A stretch of 64,000 nt of DNA from Plantago ovata (taxonomy: Eukaryota > Streptophyta > Magnoliopsida > Lamiales > Plantaginaceae). This document shows, one piece after another, positions 22,425-32,459 of this stretch; the stretch's first letter is position 1; the number at the start of each line of letters is the position of its first letter. The stretch covers positions 106,266,942 through 106,330,941 of the forward strand of contig CM051455.1 of the NCBI GenBank assembly GCA_028274465.1, given 5' to 3'. A model generated the notes under the pieces. The model was not told the origin of the DNA and made no database searches. It saw only the letters and a list, made by a program, of their open reading frames with translations. Made by a program: the position numbers and the translations under genes.

Positions 22425-22700
22425 TCAGGAGAAATAGAGATCATAAGTATGTAACCTGGCTATTTCTAATAGAGTATTCATTTGAGGAATCATACCAGGG
22501 TGTTGTTGGTTATTATCTTGTTCAACTTCATCATCACTAATATCATGGTTTCGTTCCATTTTTAAGCGCTTTTGTCTTGGTTGACTTGCTATTAATGTAT
22601 TTACGAAGAACACATCAGTATCACACTTGGTATATCTACCATGACCACTAAGGCATTCAGAAGTGTAAAGTATATGGTATTTGATTCCGAATTGTTGCAT
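22425..22700 (-). CDS. unrecognised 91-residue open frame
   Basis: A minus-strand frame with an acidic Asn/Gln-rich segment (ISDDEVEQDNNQQ) preceded by a basic one (RQKRLKMER). The composition looks protein-like, but I know no family and see no promoter or intron. It may be an exon of a decayed gene that also includes the OB-fold fragment at 22893-23040. Confidence 0.2.
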   Translation of the reverse strand: MQQFGIKYHILYTSECLSGHGRYTKCDTDVFFVNTLIASQPRQKRLKMERNHDISDDEVEQDNNQQHPGMIPQMNTLLEIARLHTYDLYFS

Positions 22701-22892
22701 GTGTCTTTTTTTTTTTTTTTTAGAAACTTCCTAGTTCCGGATGTATAGTAAATAAAAAAGCAATCTAAATTCAATTCCATGTGCAGATATCCATATATGT
22801 ACCTTCACTCAACTGATATATATCATGATTTGATTTTCTGTTTTGTTGCATCTGTTGGTGGCTTCATGAATAATTCTAATCGGAAGATAGCG

Positions 22893-23040
22893 TTGGCCAC
22901 TTCAGAAAGATTCCTGAAGTACTCCACTTTTCCCGACTATGGGCTTCGTCTTAGTCACCACTCTAACTTCTGCTGTCCATACCCCACTGTTTGGGCCAAT
23001 AGATTCCGCAGATTTAAGTTCTCCCTTCATGTTCACTGCA
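22893..23040 (-). pseudogene. RPA1-like OB-fold gene fragment
   Basis: The minus strand encodes KGELKSAESIGPNSGVWTAE and then VRVVTKTKPIVGKSGV before a stop. The same sequence occurs on the plus strand at about 38020-38125, where it continues into an OB-fold domain typical of plant replication-protein-A-like proteins (single-stranded DNA binding). Only this exon is visible here. Confidence 0.45.
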
Positions 23041-24252
23041 ATCATATTATTATTAATAGTAATATTATTGTTGAAGTCATTTATATCTACAAAAATTGGA
23101 TTAATAGGTCATGTGCATCGTCGGAAGTATACACCATGTGCTTCACTATAATCTGGACCCTTGCATGGCTTAATGATATGGTGTACTGATATATCATATC
23201 TATTGAGATACAGTCTCACCACGGATTAGTAATTTCCACTTATGCAAACCATTAGAAAAATATATTTCCCTACGAAGCACCCTTTTCTCAACTAATGATC
23301 CCGGAAAGGAAAAACTATTCTAATTTTTTTAATCTCTTTGGAATGAAGAGAGCCTTATCCAGTAGTTGGGAGATTAATTTAAATAAGTGTGAAATATTCA
23401 ATTTGAAATTTTTAATCTAGAATGTTTCCTTTCTATATTGCACTTTCATTGAAAGCATATGACCGATTCAACGTGATAAAACTTTCAACGAGATCTCACT
23501 ATATGAGTATATATGTATGAAACCTTCACAATATTTCTAGAACAAAATTGCACAAAAATATTTGATTAGTTGAAGTGAACATCAAATCCATAGAAAAATA
23601 GAGAAATGCAATTAACTGAGAACAAGAGAAGGTTCTTTCCCCAACACCATCTCTTAAGAAGCTCATTTTATTATGTTTGCATTCAATTTTTTTTATGCCA
23701 CTTATGAGATTAAATATTTAGGATTCCAAGCACACCTCCTCATGGGAAAGTGAATCATTCACGATTTTACCGGTAAGTTGCTCCTGGAGCCAGGGAAACT
23801 TTACAATGACTTAAATTTCTATAATGATTTCTAATCCTTATCTATATCACTAAACTGTTATGATTTTTCATCAAGCTATTGATTAAGGATGACTTCTAAA
23901 TCCTATATAAACATGCAACTCTCTTCTTTTGGTAATTGAAGGTAAACAATGTAATCAAGAAATGGGAGAATGGACTATAATCTACTACAAATATAGACGA
24001 AGGTAAATTTCCTATAACATAATTTAAATCAAAATAATACCTTGTCATAAGCCGAGTATTGTTGGTCTAGGCAGTCCTTCAAGATGCTCTTGGTTTCATA
24101 AATGAGAATAAAAGAGAAAAGGAGAAACCATCAGATGACATCTGAGAAAAATATATGGAAACCTAACATGGACAAGTGTTTTTTTCCTTCTATATTAACT
24201 CAGTTCCGTATATTTTTTTTCTTGAGGCCATGCTAAAAATTACCGAGTAGTC
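23041..24252 (+). other. AT-rich interval, nothing recognised
   Basis: Contains an ATT/AAT-rich stretch near 23045-23075, next to the OB-fold fragment. The copy at 37931-37985 has a similar microsatellite in the matching position. Otherwise no supported feature. Confidence 0.4.
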
Positions 24253-24255
24253 ATT

Positions 24256-24640
24256 CACTACAAAAAATCAGGTTTTTAGCCACGGATCTATCCGTGTCTA
24301 CAAAGGCCGATTCATGGCTAAAAGGGCTTAGCCACGGATAGATCCGTTGCTAATAAGGCGGTGGCCAAAAATGGTGTAGCAGCTTCTTAGCCACGAATAC
24401 TATTTGTGGCTAATAAGTAGCCACGTTTCGGCTTTTTAGCCATGGATAGACCCTTGACCAGGCCTAATCCGAGCTTTGGGTCTTACCACGGATAGATTAT
24501 ATCCCTATCATATTTTTCCAACGGATTGATTCCATGCGTTAGAACAGCTGGGCATATTAAATGGAAAATCAAAAATATTTAGTGACGGATAGATTTCATC
24601 CGTTAGTGATGTTACATACGAATATTTTTCTATCCGTGCT
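24256..24640. repeat. left subterminal repeat region of CACTA element
   Basis: At least six copies of AGCCACGGAT-type motifs in both orientations, several forming short hairpins such as TAGCCACGAATACTATTTG-TGGCTA. The counterpart array is at 27540-27860. Confidence 0.8.
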
Positions 24641-24921
24641 TACTTTTATTTATTTATTTATTTATTTTTACTGAATGTACGTTTTGTTTTGTCGACCGGA
24701 ATACGTGTTTGATGATAATTATACATTTAATATATATGAAAATTATACGAAAATCATTCGAATATATACAAAATTGAAATTGTACAAAAAAAAACAAAAA
24801 AAAGTAATGTACGTACGATAATAAGAAAAAAAACTGTACGAATATATATAAACAACATAATAGAATGTCCGAATGTGAATCCAAGGGACTGGGACCGGGG
24901 CTACTGTGGGGGTGGCTGAGC

Positions 24922-26925
24922 CTAGGACGACTGGGCAGCCTGGGTCGGGGAGGCGAGGAACTGCTGCATCATGAGCTCCATCTTCTTCCTACTCTCCGCC
25001 ATCTCCTCCTCCCACTTCTTCTTCCTCTCCGCCAAATCTGCCTCCATCTTCCGCTGCCTCTCTGCCGCCTCCTCCTCCAACTTCTTGAGCTTCTCGGCTG
25101 CCTCCTCCTCCAACTTCCGTTGCCTCTCCTCGAAATGCTTCTGGGACTCCTGCAGGGACATCTCTGCAACTCGGCGGGTCTCCTCCTCGTGCGCCTCGAT
25201 CTCCTCTACCTTCCTCTTCAGTTCCATGTGCTGCTGCAGGAGTTCCTCCTCGGCCAGACGGCGGGACCTAGCACGGGAATCGCCCTGGGAGACGGTCGAA
25301 GATGTAGGAGCTACAACATGGGAATTACTCCCAATGCCGTAGATGAGACCCTTCTCACTCAACTTGTTGATCTCATGATACATGGTGTTCTTCTCCACCA
25401 GTGTGAGATCAACGCCGCCTGCCTCCTCAACAGCCTTCCGCAACCTCTCTGTGTACATCGCATGTTATCATGAATTAAATATAAATACATATAATATATA
25501 TTTATATGTACAAAATTAAAGTGTTAATTTAATAAAGATTGTACGAACCGATATGAGCGCAGCCTTGGGGTCACTCCATTCGCCTGTCTTGCTACGCTTG
25601 AAGTGGAGATGCAAGTCGTGGAGTGACATCTCCCTCCCCTCTGCGACCTATCAAGTTGTAGCATATATATAAACATGTAAACAAGTTATTAACAAGTTAT
25701 ATAAACATGTAAACAAGTTATTATATAGATAAACAGATATAATAAACAAGTTGTAGCAATAAGTATTCAACACTAGTCACAAACAAGAAAACAAAAAACA
25801 AGAAGAAGAAAAAAACAAATGTACCGAACGACGGTGCAACTCCGAAGCTGAGACAGACCCAACGATGTGCCGCAAGGACCGACCCCGTCATCAGGCGCCT
25901 TCCCGCGGTTGAAGGCATTCTTATCGGCAGTTGCCTGCACCCACGGCTGGCCCCAGTATGCATCCCACATAGCATAATGCTATGGGTTGATGTAGTTAAC
26001 CCAAAGAGGCTTATCGTCCACCACACGCGCCTGCTTGGCCTTGTGGATCATTTTCTTGTAGATCTCAGAGGCCTCGTGGTTGAACACCCTCCACAGTGAC
26101 TGAAACGTTCCTCCGAGGGATCCAGAAGTGCTTCGCATGCCAAAATTCGATCCCATGCATATACAATCAAACATTAATAGGAAAACGAAACACAAGGTTT
26201 TGCGTGGGCGCCGCCTACCCAATGTGAATGCGGTCTAACACTGTGTAACAATGTGCATGGGCGGCGCCTACCCAATGTGAATGCGGTCTAATAATTTTGT
26301 GCGTGGGCGCCGCCTACCCAGCGTGAAAGTGGTCTAAAAAAACAAATAACTATTACGTAACCTCAGCTCCTGGAAGTGACCCTTCCTCACATGGAGAGGA
26401 AGAGTGCTCCACTTCTCCCCGCCACACCCGTTTCCGGGAGTCGCCAAATTCCCGGAAAGAGTCTTCGAGAGCTTTTCCGTAGCAGCTTTAGGGGCAAACC
26501 TGTAAGAGAATGAAAAGGGTTTTTAATAACATAACCATTAGTATTGATGTAACTTAATTATTAATGAAAATGGTGTAAAACATAATAAACTACTTCATCC
26601 CATAAAAGTGCAAGACCGGAAGGCCCTTGTATGTCTGGCCCTCAAACCACTCCTCGGGGAACCCGTCGTCCTCAGAATGCGAAGTGTCATAAGCAGAACC
26701 CCTGCTCGAGCCCGGAGAGTCGGTCTCCGACACGTGAGAAGGAGTGCCCTGAGAGAACTGGGGCTGCCGCATCTGACTACATGGTTGGGTCCATGCATCA
26801 GGAGAGTCCTCCAACTCTGTCCTTGACCCGGCGGTAGGTGGCGTACCCTGATCAGGTGCTGGTGCTGCTGCACCTCCAGGTCGTCGCCTCGGTGGTGATG
26901 CAGGGTAGGGGTGCTGGCGAGGCAT
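24922..26925 (-). pseudogene. TnpA/Ptta-like CACTA protein gene, with introns and a stop
   Basis: The minus-strand gene starts at MPRQHPYP (26925). Exon-like parts are: 26925-26590 (Pro/Ser-rich, ends HFYGMK at a GT donor); about 26499-26365 (FAPKAATEKLSKTLSGNLAT, after a CTTACAG acceptor); about 26150-25850 (SLWRVFNHEASEIYKKMIHK, then AMWDAYWGQPW and KNAFNRGKAP); a short piece about 25650-25555 (SLHDLHLHFKRSKTGEWSDP); and 25458-24922 (ending in a Glu/Lys/Arg-rich coiled coil of about 110 residues). The order matches the plant Ptta/En/Spm transposase-associated family, which binds CACTA ends. An in-frame TAG at 25982-25980 lies just before AMWDAYW, so the gene is probably dead. The exon borders are my reading. 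Confidence 0.65.
26195..26335. repeat. three-copy tandem repeat in an intron of the CACTA gene
   Basis: A unit around GCGTGGGCGCCGCCTACCCA plus AATGTGAATGCGGTCTAA occurs three times with slight differences. It is much more GC-rich than its surroundings. It lies between exon-like parts two and three. Confidence 0.8.
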
Positions 26926-26926
26926 A

Positions 26927-27539
26927 TCTGCATAACACGAACAAAAGACAAGAAAACTCGTTATTATCTCAACAAATTAACAAAAGATGAAAGAAGCATA
27001 ACTTATTAACTAAAAGAAACGGCATAACAATAATTAGTATCTATTATTAATACAATCCATAACTTATAATGTCCACTGTCCAAGTTTTGCTGCAAATCAA
27101 TCCATATTAATCCAATTTTATCAATAATTACATTTTTTACTATAAAAATCAAATATACTATCCAATTGTAAAAATTAATTAAATAATATACATTTGCTAA
27201 ATTAATATTGCAAAATTAACATATAAACAGGACTACTTATAGTAATTTAAACTCATTAATTTATTATGGAATTACAACAAATTAAAATAAAAATATACAA
27301 AAAATAATAAAAAGTTCACTATAGGGTACAATTAATACAATTAGCGAACTAAATTCAGTTTATTTAATTTACATAATTTTTAAGAAATTTACAATTAATT
27401 TACAATATTTATAAGAAATTTAAATTAAACAAATTACATTCAGATTATATAATTCTCTAATTGGGAGAAACTTGGGGGGAAATAAAAATTTGGGAGAAAA
27501 AGAAATGAGGAAGAAGAGACTGGATTCGGTCTCTTATTC
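26927..27539. other. AT-rich upstream region of the CACTA gene
   Basis: Very AT-rich DNA between the start of the TnpA-like gene and the right subterminal repeats. A minus-strand promoter is expected here, but I cannot pick out a specific TATA box. Confidence 0.4.
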
Positions 27540-27886
27540 AGGCTTAGCCACGGATAGCTTCTATCCGTGGCTGACCTTTTATTTTTATTTTTATTTTTTT
27601 TATTAAAAAACAACTTGTGACGGATAGAATCTATCCGTAAATGCATTTAATTTCCATTTTTTTTAATAAATATTGTAGCGACGAATATTCTATCCGTGCC
27701 AATTGTTGTTACGGATAAATTCTATTCGTGGCCGAGTTCCACGAACTCGGGCCTGGACAGGCACGAACTGAGCGTCCAGTCTCAGTTCGTGGCTATCCAT
27801 GGCTAGAAAGGCGATTCGTGGCTATTTTAGCCACGGATAGTATCTGTGGCTACATCTGGTGGCTATTTTAAGGATTTCTTATAGTA
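27540..27886. repeat. right subterminal repeat region of CACTA element
   Basis: Repeated TAGCCACGGATAG...CTATCCGTGGCT motifs, some diverged to GACGAATATTC, ending in the terminal inverted repeat at 27886. Confidence 0.8.
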
Positions 27887-28092
27887 ATTTTCATCTAAAA
27901 CTCCATATTTACCTAAATGGTAAACAGGAAGAAGTTCAATGGGACAAAAAAAAAACATACATGAATTCGCCATTCTTAAGTCCGTCTATTCTACACTTGA
28001 TGCATTTAAAAATCACAAAACCATGTTACACTCATGAAGGTAGGAACTAATCGAAGACAAATTATATAGAATAGTCAGCTTAGTTATGTTGG

Positions 28093-28473
28093 ATGCAATT
28101 GAAATATCCTACCATGCAATGGAAGTTGAAGACGAATACGAAAGTAGAGGCCTTGAAGAATATCATAATAGGGAAGAATACTCGCATAAACATAATCAAG
28201 CACAAGAGAGGACCTGTACCAATGGAATTTGCGTACCCAAGCTCTTTCAACTATAGTGATGTTTCTACAGCTCCAGAAGATGGCGAACATTATCTCTGGA
28301 GGGACTTTATTCGTGATGATTATAATGATATGAAGAGGCAGGCATTACCAAGTAGTAAAGGCAAGGCAATGACCGTTAATTGTGAAACGCCAGAATCCAC
28401 AAAAACTGGAATCCTGAAAAGTCTGGGAACACAGAATTCGTTTTCGAAGGTAATGATAAATAATAAAACTTAA
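28093..28473 (+). CDS. unrecognised 126-residue open frame
   Basis: A plus-strand frame from ATG at 28093, with motifs such as GPVPMEFAYPSSFNYSDVS and GEHYLWRDFIRDDYNDMKRQ. A second open frame overlaps its first part (MLDAIEISYHAMEVEDEYES from about 28087), which hints at a frameshift or splice. The composition looks like real protein, but I know no family. Confidence 0.25.
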   Translation: MQLKYPTMQWKLKTNTKVEALKNIIIGKNTRINIIKHKRGPVPMEFAYPSSFNYSDVSTAPEDGEHYLWRDFIRDDYNDMKRQALPSSKGKAMTVNCETPESTKTGILKSLGTQNSFSKVMINNKT

Positions 28474-28743
28474 TAACAATTAAGAGAATCCAGGAAAGTA
28501 TGGGAACATTAATTTGTTTATTTTAGCCAAATAATAAAAATTAAGAGAATTCTCAAAACTCTGGAAACATAAAATTGATTTTTTAGCCTAATAATAAAAC
28601 TGGAAAACTTAGAGGTTAAATTAGTCCATCCACTCAATCTAAACAATAGCAACTTATAATTTAAAGGGTAAACCTGTACATTCACATAGTACCAAAACTT
28701 GAAGTAATCCTCTCTTATAAGATATAATAAGATGGTCTGCGAG
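28474..28743 (+). other. AT-rich gap, nothing recognised
   Basis: Two near-copies of a GGGAACA..AATTAAGAGAATTC-like stretch, then the 5' end of the non-LTR element. Confidence 0.4.
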
Positions 28744-28754
28744 CTCAACACTTA

Positions 28755-29627
28755 TTGGATTTTCTAGGCGGTGCTGTTGTTGCTCTCTCTGATGATTTGA
28801 TCACCTCCATCACTCGGGTGGTTCATATTTTATTGGAGGGTAAGTGCCGGCATGTTTTGGGTGAGTATATTGCTAGTGCTCCTCTCACTCTGCTGGTTAA
28901 GCCGGGTGGTGGTATACGTCCTATTGTTGTGGGTACTGTTTGGCGGCGCCTGGTCTGTAAGGTGGGTGCTGTTTTGGTTAGCCCTTCTTTATCTTGGTAC
29001 TTTGACGGTCTCCAGTTTGGTGTTGGGGTACCCTGTGGAGGTGAGGCTATTCTTCATGCCTTGAGTAGGTTCGTTTAGGCGAGAGGCAGAGAGGTGGGCT
29101 TGACCATGTTGTTAGTTGACTTTCAGAATGCTTTCAACATGGTGGATCGTGAGGTTATGTTGCTTGAGGTTCGTCGCCGTTGCCCCGTCCTTTCCCGTTG
29201 GGTTGAGTTCTATTATTCCAGTCCGGCCAGGTTGTACTATGGGTAGCACATTCTTTGGTCTGGTCAGGGGGTCCAGCCGGACGATCCTATGGGTCCTCTT
29301 CTCTTTGCTTTGGTTTTACACCCGCTGGTTTGTAAGATCAGGGATTCTTTTGACTTGTCCTTGCAGGCTTAGTATTTAGATGATGGCACCATTGTCGGAG
29401 ATACCTTAGTTGTGGGCAAGGTCTTAAAGATGATCTTGGAGGACGGGCCGCGTTCTGGTCTTCACCTCAATGTTCACAAAACTGAGATTTTTTGGCCGGT
29501 GGAAGATCCTAGGAGTGGGGTTCCTGGTGTTTTTCCTCCTTCTATTGCCAGGCCACTCCGAGGGGTCAAAGTCCTAGGTGGCTCGGTCAGTTTCTGCCCC
29601 GATTTTAGTAGTGAGCTTGTGGTGAAG
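28755..29627 (+). pseudogene. non-LTR reverse transcriptase, N-terminal and palm part
   Basis: One frame with in-frame TAG stops at 29076, 29244 and 29370. Motifs in order are KPGGGIRPI (finger), LLVDFQNAFNMVD (motif A, catalytic Asp), GVQPDDPMGPLLFAL (motif B, where the usual QGD is changed to PDD) and YLDDG at 29373-29387 (motif C, both catalytic Asp present). GLHLNVHKTEIFWP follows. The stop directly before YLDDG would be one G-to-A change from Trp. The gene continues in the same sense after the LTR insertion, at 35143. Confidence 0.75.
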
Positions 29628-30825
29628 TGATGAACGTGTATTTTACACTTTCATTCGAGTCTTTTTTCACCAATTTAGCTATCCTCTATGTTAATTTAGC
29701 ATTATTTTAGTGCATTTTATTAGAATAGTGTCACGTTTACCTTTAGTTTGTATTTTACAGGTTTTGGGTGAAAAACGAGGCGGGCAATTATATTGAAGAG
29801 AACGAAGAATTGGTGTTCCGAAGGCATTTTTAGAGTATCTAGAAGATTCCAGATAGGATTTGAAGTCTAGGGGTCGAGTCTGAAGGCTAAAAGGTCACTA
29901 GAAGGAAAAAACCGAGTCCGAAAAGGAAAAGAAATCCAAAAACGCGTCGAAAACGCGTAAATGGCCGGCTGGAGGTCCCAGGCGATTCGCCCGGGACGTG
30001 GGGCAGTTCGCCCCACACCAGACGATTCGCCCGGTGTGTGGGGCGACTCGCCCCACACCTTCCGAACCCCTATATATAGTTGCTCAGTTTTCTCCGTTTT
30101 TCATACTTTCTCAGACCTTTTTTCATACCTCTCTCATTAGTTTTAGGTAGGAATTCTCCAGAGCCTGTTCTGGGGATTCTTAGCATAGGAGATACTTTTT
30201 CTTATCGTTTTGGAGCTTGTGAGATCGCGATTCTTCGGAGATTGACAACCTTCGGTAACATTGTATCTTACAGTTTTTCTATTTATATTTATTTATCTTT
30301 CAACATGTTTTCATTCAATCTTGCTATGATTTCTGTTGATTGCATGACATCTATGAGTAGCTAAACCTATTGTTGGTGATAGTATGTGATTTCTTAGCGA
30401 AGGGTTAATAATGATGCTGATGGCGGTAAAGCGAATCAGACTTTGAGTTACTGCTTTATTTCTTTGATCTATCTAAGCCCTCTATCTTCGTAGTGTTGAA
30501 TAATAACGGAACACATTGGACAATTCATTGATCAAAGATCTCTATGCAAAACGATCGGGTACTTCATGCATGATTATTAACCTGCTATGCTTTGAATGAT
30601 CATACTATCACTAACTTCCATTATCTTGATAAGAGAAACCTGTGCTAAGTCGTCTGTTGATTTTATAGTTTAAGTTAGATTAGATAAAGCTAGTTATAGT
30701 CCTTAGAGATCGACACTCGAGGTTATTTTACTGCTACACTACGGTTTTCGTTGTAGCTGTGAATTGACTTTGACTAAATACAAATTTATTTGATTAATTA
30801 GAATCTGACAAATTCCGGTTCATCA
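29628..30825 (+). repeat. 5' LTR of the complete gag-only element
   Basis: TGATGAACGTG...GTTCATCA. A TATA box lies at 30071-30078 (TATATATA). A four-palindrome GC block occupies 29977-30059, ending 11 bp before it. Confidence 0.93.
29977..30059. promoter_or_regulatory. GC-rich palindromic array next to the LTR TATA box
   Basis: Four successive inverted repeats of the form GGGCGATTCGCCC, alternating with CACACC/GGTGTG links, so neighbouring palindromes can also pair with each other. The position, just upstream of TATATATA, suggests a promoter element or a hairpin near the transcript start. The function is not known. Confidence 0.7.
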
Positions 30826-30828
30826 AAT

Positions 30829-30846
30829 TGGCGCCATTTCCGGGGA
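30829..30846 (+). promoter_or_regulatory. primer-binding site, tRNA-Asp type with mismatches
   Basis: TGGCGCCATTTCCGGGGA, 3 bp after the LTR. It differs at two positions from the exact tRNA-Asp complement seen at 3370-3387 and 58549-58566. Confidence 0.85.
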
Positions 30847-31153
30847 CTATACTCCTTTTTTATGTTTAGCTTATTTATATTTTCAGCATTCAATTCCCTA
30901 CAGAAGAACAGGCTCTGGGGGTTGCTCTCAGAAAATTTCACTTTCTTACCCTATTTCTTTCCCCCTATCCTTTTCAGTAAATTCATCTAATCTGATCTTG
31001 GTTACCTTGCGTGGTTGTGCTCTCGAAGTTCACGGTTACATTGTGATTGTTGGCACTCTTTGTGTTTTTCTTTGCAAGTTTTTGTTCTTCTTTTGTGGAT
31101 TCTACTCCTTGGTTTCTTGTTTCCTCGTGTGCAGAAACTAGTCATATGAAAGG

Positions 31154-32062
31154 ATGAGTCAACCTCCGTTGCCCCGGTATGTGATGCCTCGAGGGCCTTG
31201 CATAACATTGGATGACGATTGCATGAATTATGACTTTGATCCTTCGTACCACTCCATTCTCTCCACGTTTTCAATGGGTGATGATCCAAGAGGGTTCTTA
31301 GACACGTACGAGGAAGGAGTGTTGAGGATACCTCGTGAGAATGAGGAGGGGGTTATTTTATCACATGAGCAACTTTGTATGAGAGGATTTATGAGAGCCT
31401 TGAAAGGGTACGCTCGAAGATGGCTCAGAATTCCGCCGGAAAAATCGTTGCACACTTGGGGTAAAGTAACCAGTAAGTTTCTGGAACATTGGGATAGGGA
31501 CTCACCTCCCGGGTCAAGGGCATGGACGTCTCGCTTTAGTAGTCAGCCACCAGAAATCGACATTGCCGATGAAGGGGAATGTGGAGAAGAATCCATTGAT
31601 AAAGTCTCCTCAATGCTTAGCTTGGATTCCACGTCCTTACTTGCGGATGTCGAGGTTGTTGGTCAAGAGGAAGTCGTGGAGGAAGTGATAACTAAATCCA
31701 TTGCTTCACTTGAGTCAGAAGGTGATGGCGTGAGTTGTGTTGAGGTCGAGGAGCCAATCTCTGAAGATTTTGGTGTCTTTGAATCAATTGCGGCAAATAC
31801 TCTTGATCTTGACTCCTACGTTCTTGTCCATGCACCCACCTATGAGTCCCAAAGGAGTTTTGATCCTCTTTACTCTTTTTATTTTCCATCTGATTCCCTT
31901 AGTTATTTTTTAGATTTTGTTTTTCTTGGTTTTGTTAATTTTAGTTTTCAGGGAATCATGGACTTGCTTGAGCAGATACGGAGGGGAGCCAAGGATGGTT
32001 CCCAAGATGCGAGGAGTACAGGAACGGATGCACAAGATTCGTTCCCATTTGATAATGGATAA
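31154..32062 (+). CDS. divergent gag-like protein, 302 residues
   Basis: Met at 31154. Residues about 45-120 look like a shortened retrotransposon gag core (DPRGFLDTYEEG, then RGFMRALKGYARRWLRIPPE and HTWGKVTSKFLEHW), with the usual pattern of an amphipathic helix, A..W, then TW...F. The rest is strongly acidic, with a hydrophobic stretch near 245-270 (YFLDFVFLGFVNFSF) and no zinc knuckle or protease. It differs throughout from the 682-residue gag-protease of the sister copies. It is open with no stops although the element has no other gene, which fits selection for a structural role. Chance retention in a young insertion is also possible. Confidence 0.6.
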   Translation: MSQPPLPRYVMPRGPCITLDDDCMNYDFDPSYHSILSTFSMGDDPRGFLDTYEEGVLRIPRENEEGVILSHEQLCMRGFMRALKGYARRWLRIPPEKSLHTWGKVTSKFLEHWDRDSPPGSRAWTSRFSSQPPEIDIADEGECGEESIDKVSSMLSLDSTSLLADVEVVGQEEVVEEVITKSIASLESEGDGVSCVEVEEPISEDFGVFESIAANTLDLDSYVLVHAPTYESQRSFDPLYSFYFPSDSLSYFLDFVFLGFVNFSFQGIMDLLEQIRRGAKDGSQDARSTGTDAQDSFPFDNG

Positions 32063-32214
32063 CATTAGTGGTGATGGTAGCAAGTAGTTTAGTTTTATCG
32101 TTTTCTTGCATTGCATATCATTCTGTTTTATTTTATATTTTCGTATGTTTTTGGTGATAAAATAGATCTTTAGATGATAATTTAGCATTTTAGCAGGGAA
32201 ACCGACACCTCCAG

Positions 32215-32345
32215 GAGTCTGGAGGTGCCGGGCGAACCGCCCCCACCTGGGGCGATTTGCCTGGCACGGCCAGAGAACCTGGGGTTTACTAGAAGCCCCA
32301 GGCTAATCGCCTCCCACGTGGGGCGGTTCGCCCCGGGCATCCAGT
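32215..32345. repeat. internal GC-rich palindromic array
   Basis: Four inverted repeats of the GGGCGAACCGCCC/GGGCGATTTGCC type, downstream of the reading frame. They use the same motif as the LTR promoter array but in a new context. A mirrored pair (CCAGGAGTCTGG, GGGTTTACT...AGTAAACCC) frames them. Confidence 0.75.
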
Positions 32346-32459
32346 AAACCCGGAGATCCCGATTTTCACCCATTATGCTAAATTATCGATCTTTTTACCT
32401 CGTTTATCACTAGTTTTGTTTTCTCACGAGTTCGATTGAGTAATATAGGTCACATATAC

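Larger units (their letters stand above)
24256..27886 (-). mobile_element. CACTA (En/Spm) DNA transposon, nonautonomous
   Basis: Begins CACTACAAAAAATC and ends GGATTTCTTATAGTA, a mutated inverted end. It is flanked by the 3-bp duplication ATT (24253-24255 and 27887-27889). Both ends carry arrays of short inverted motifs around TAGCCACGGAT...ATCCGTGGCTA, the type of subterminal repeat bound by TnpA-like proteins. Inside is one minus-strand gene with TnpA/Ptta similarity and no TnpD transposase. At 3.6 kb it is too short to encode both. It therefore appears nonautonomous, and its own gene has an in-frame stop. Confidence 0.88.

Noticed and set aside
22779..23189. A plus-strand frame of 136 residues.
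   Set aside because: It is antisense to the OB-fold exon at 22893-23040, and its similarity to 37911-38177 is the antisense of the same exon.
24865..25473. A long plus-strand Leu/Ser-rich frame.
   Set aside because: Antisense of the coiled-coil part of the CACTA TnpA-like gene.
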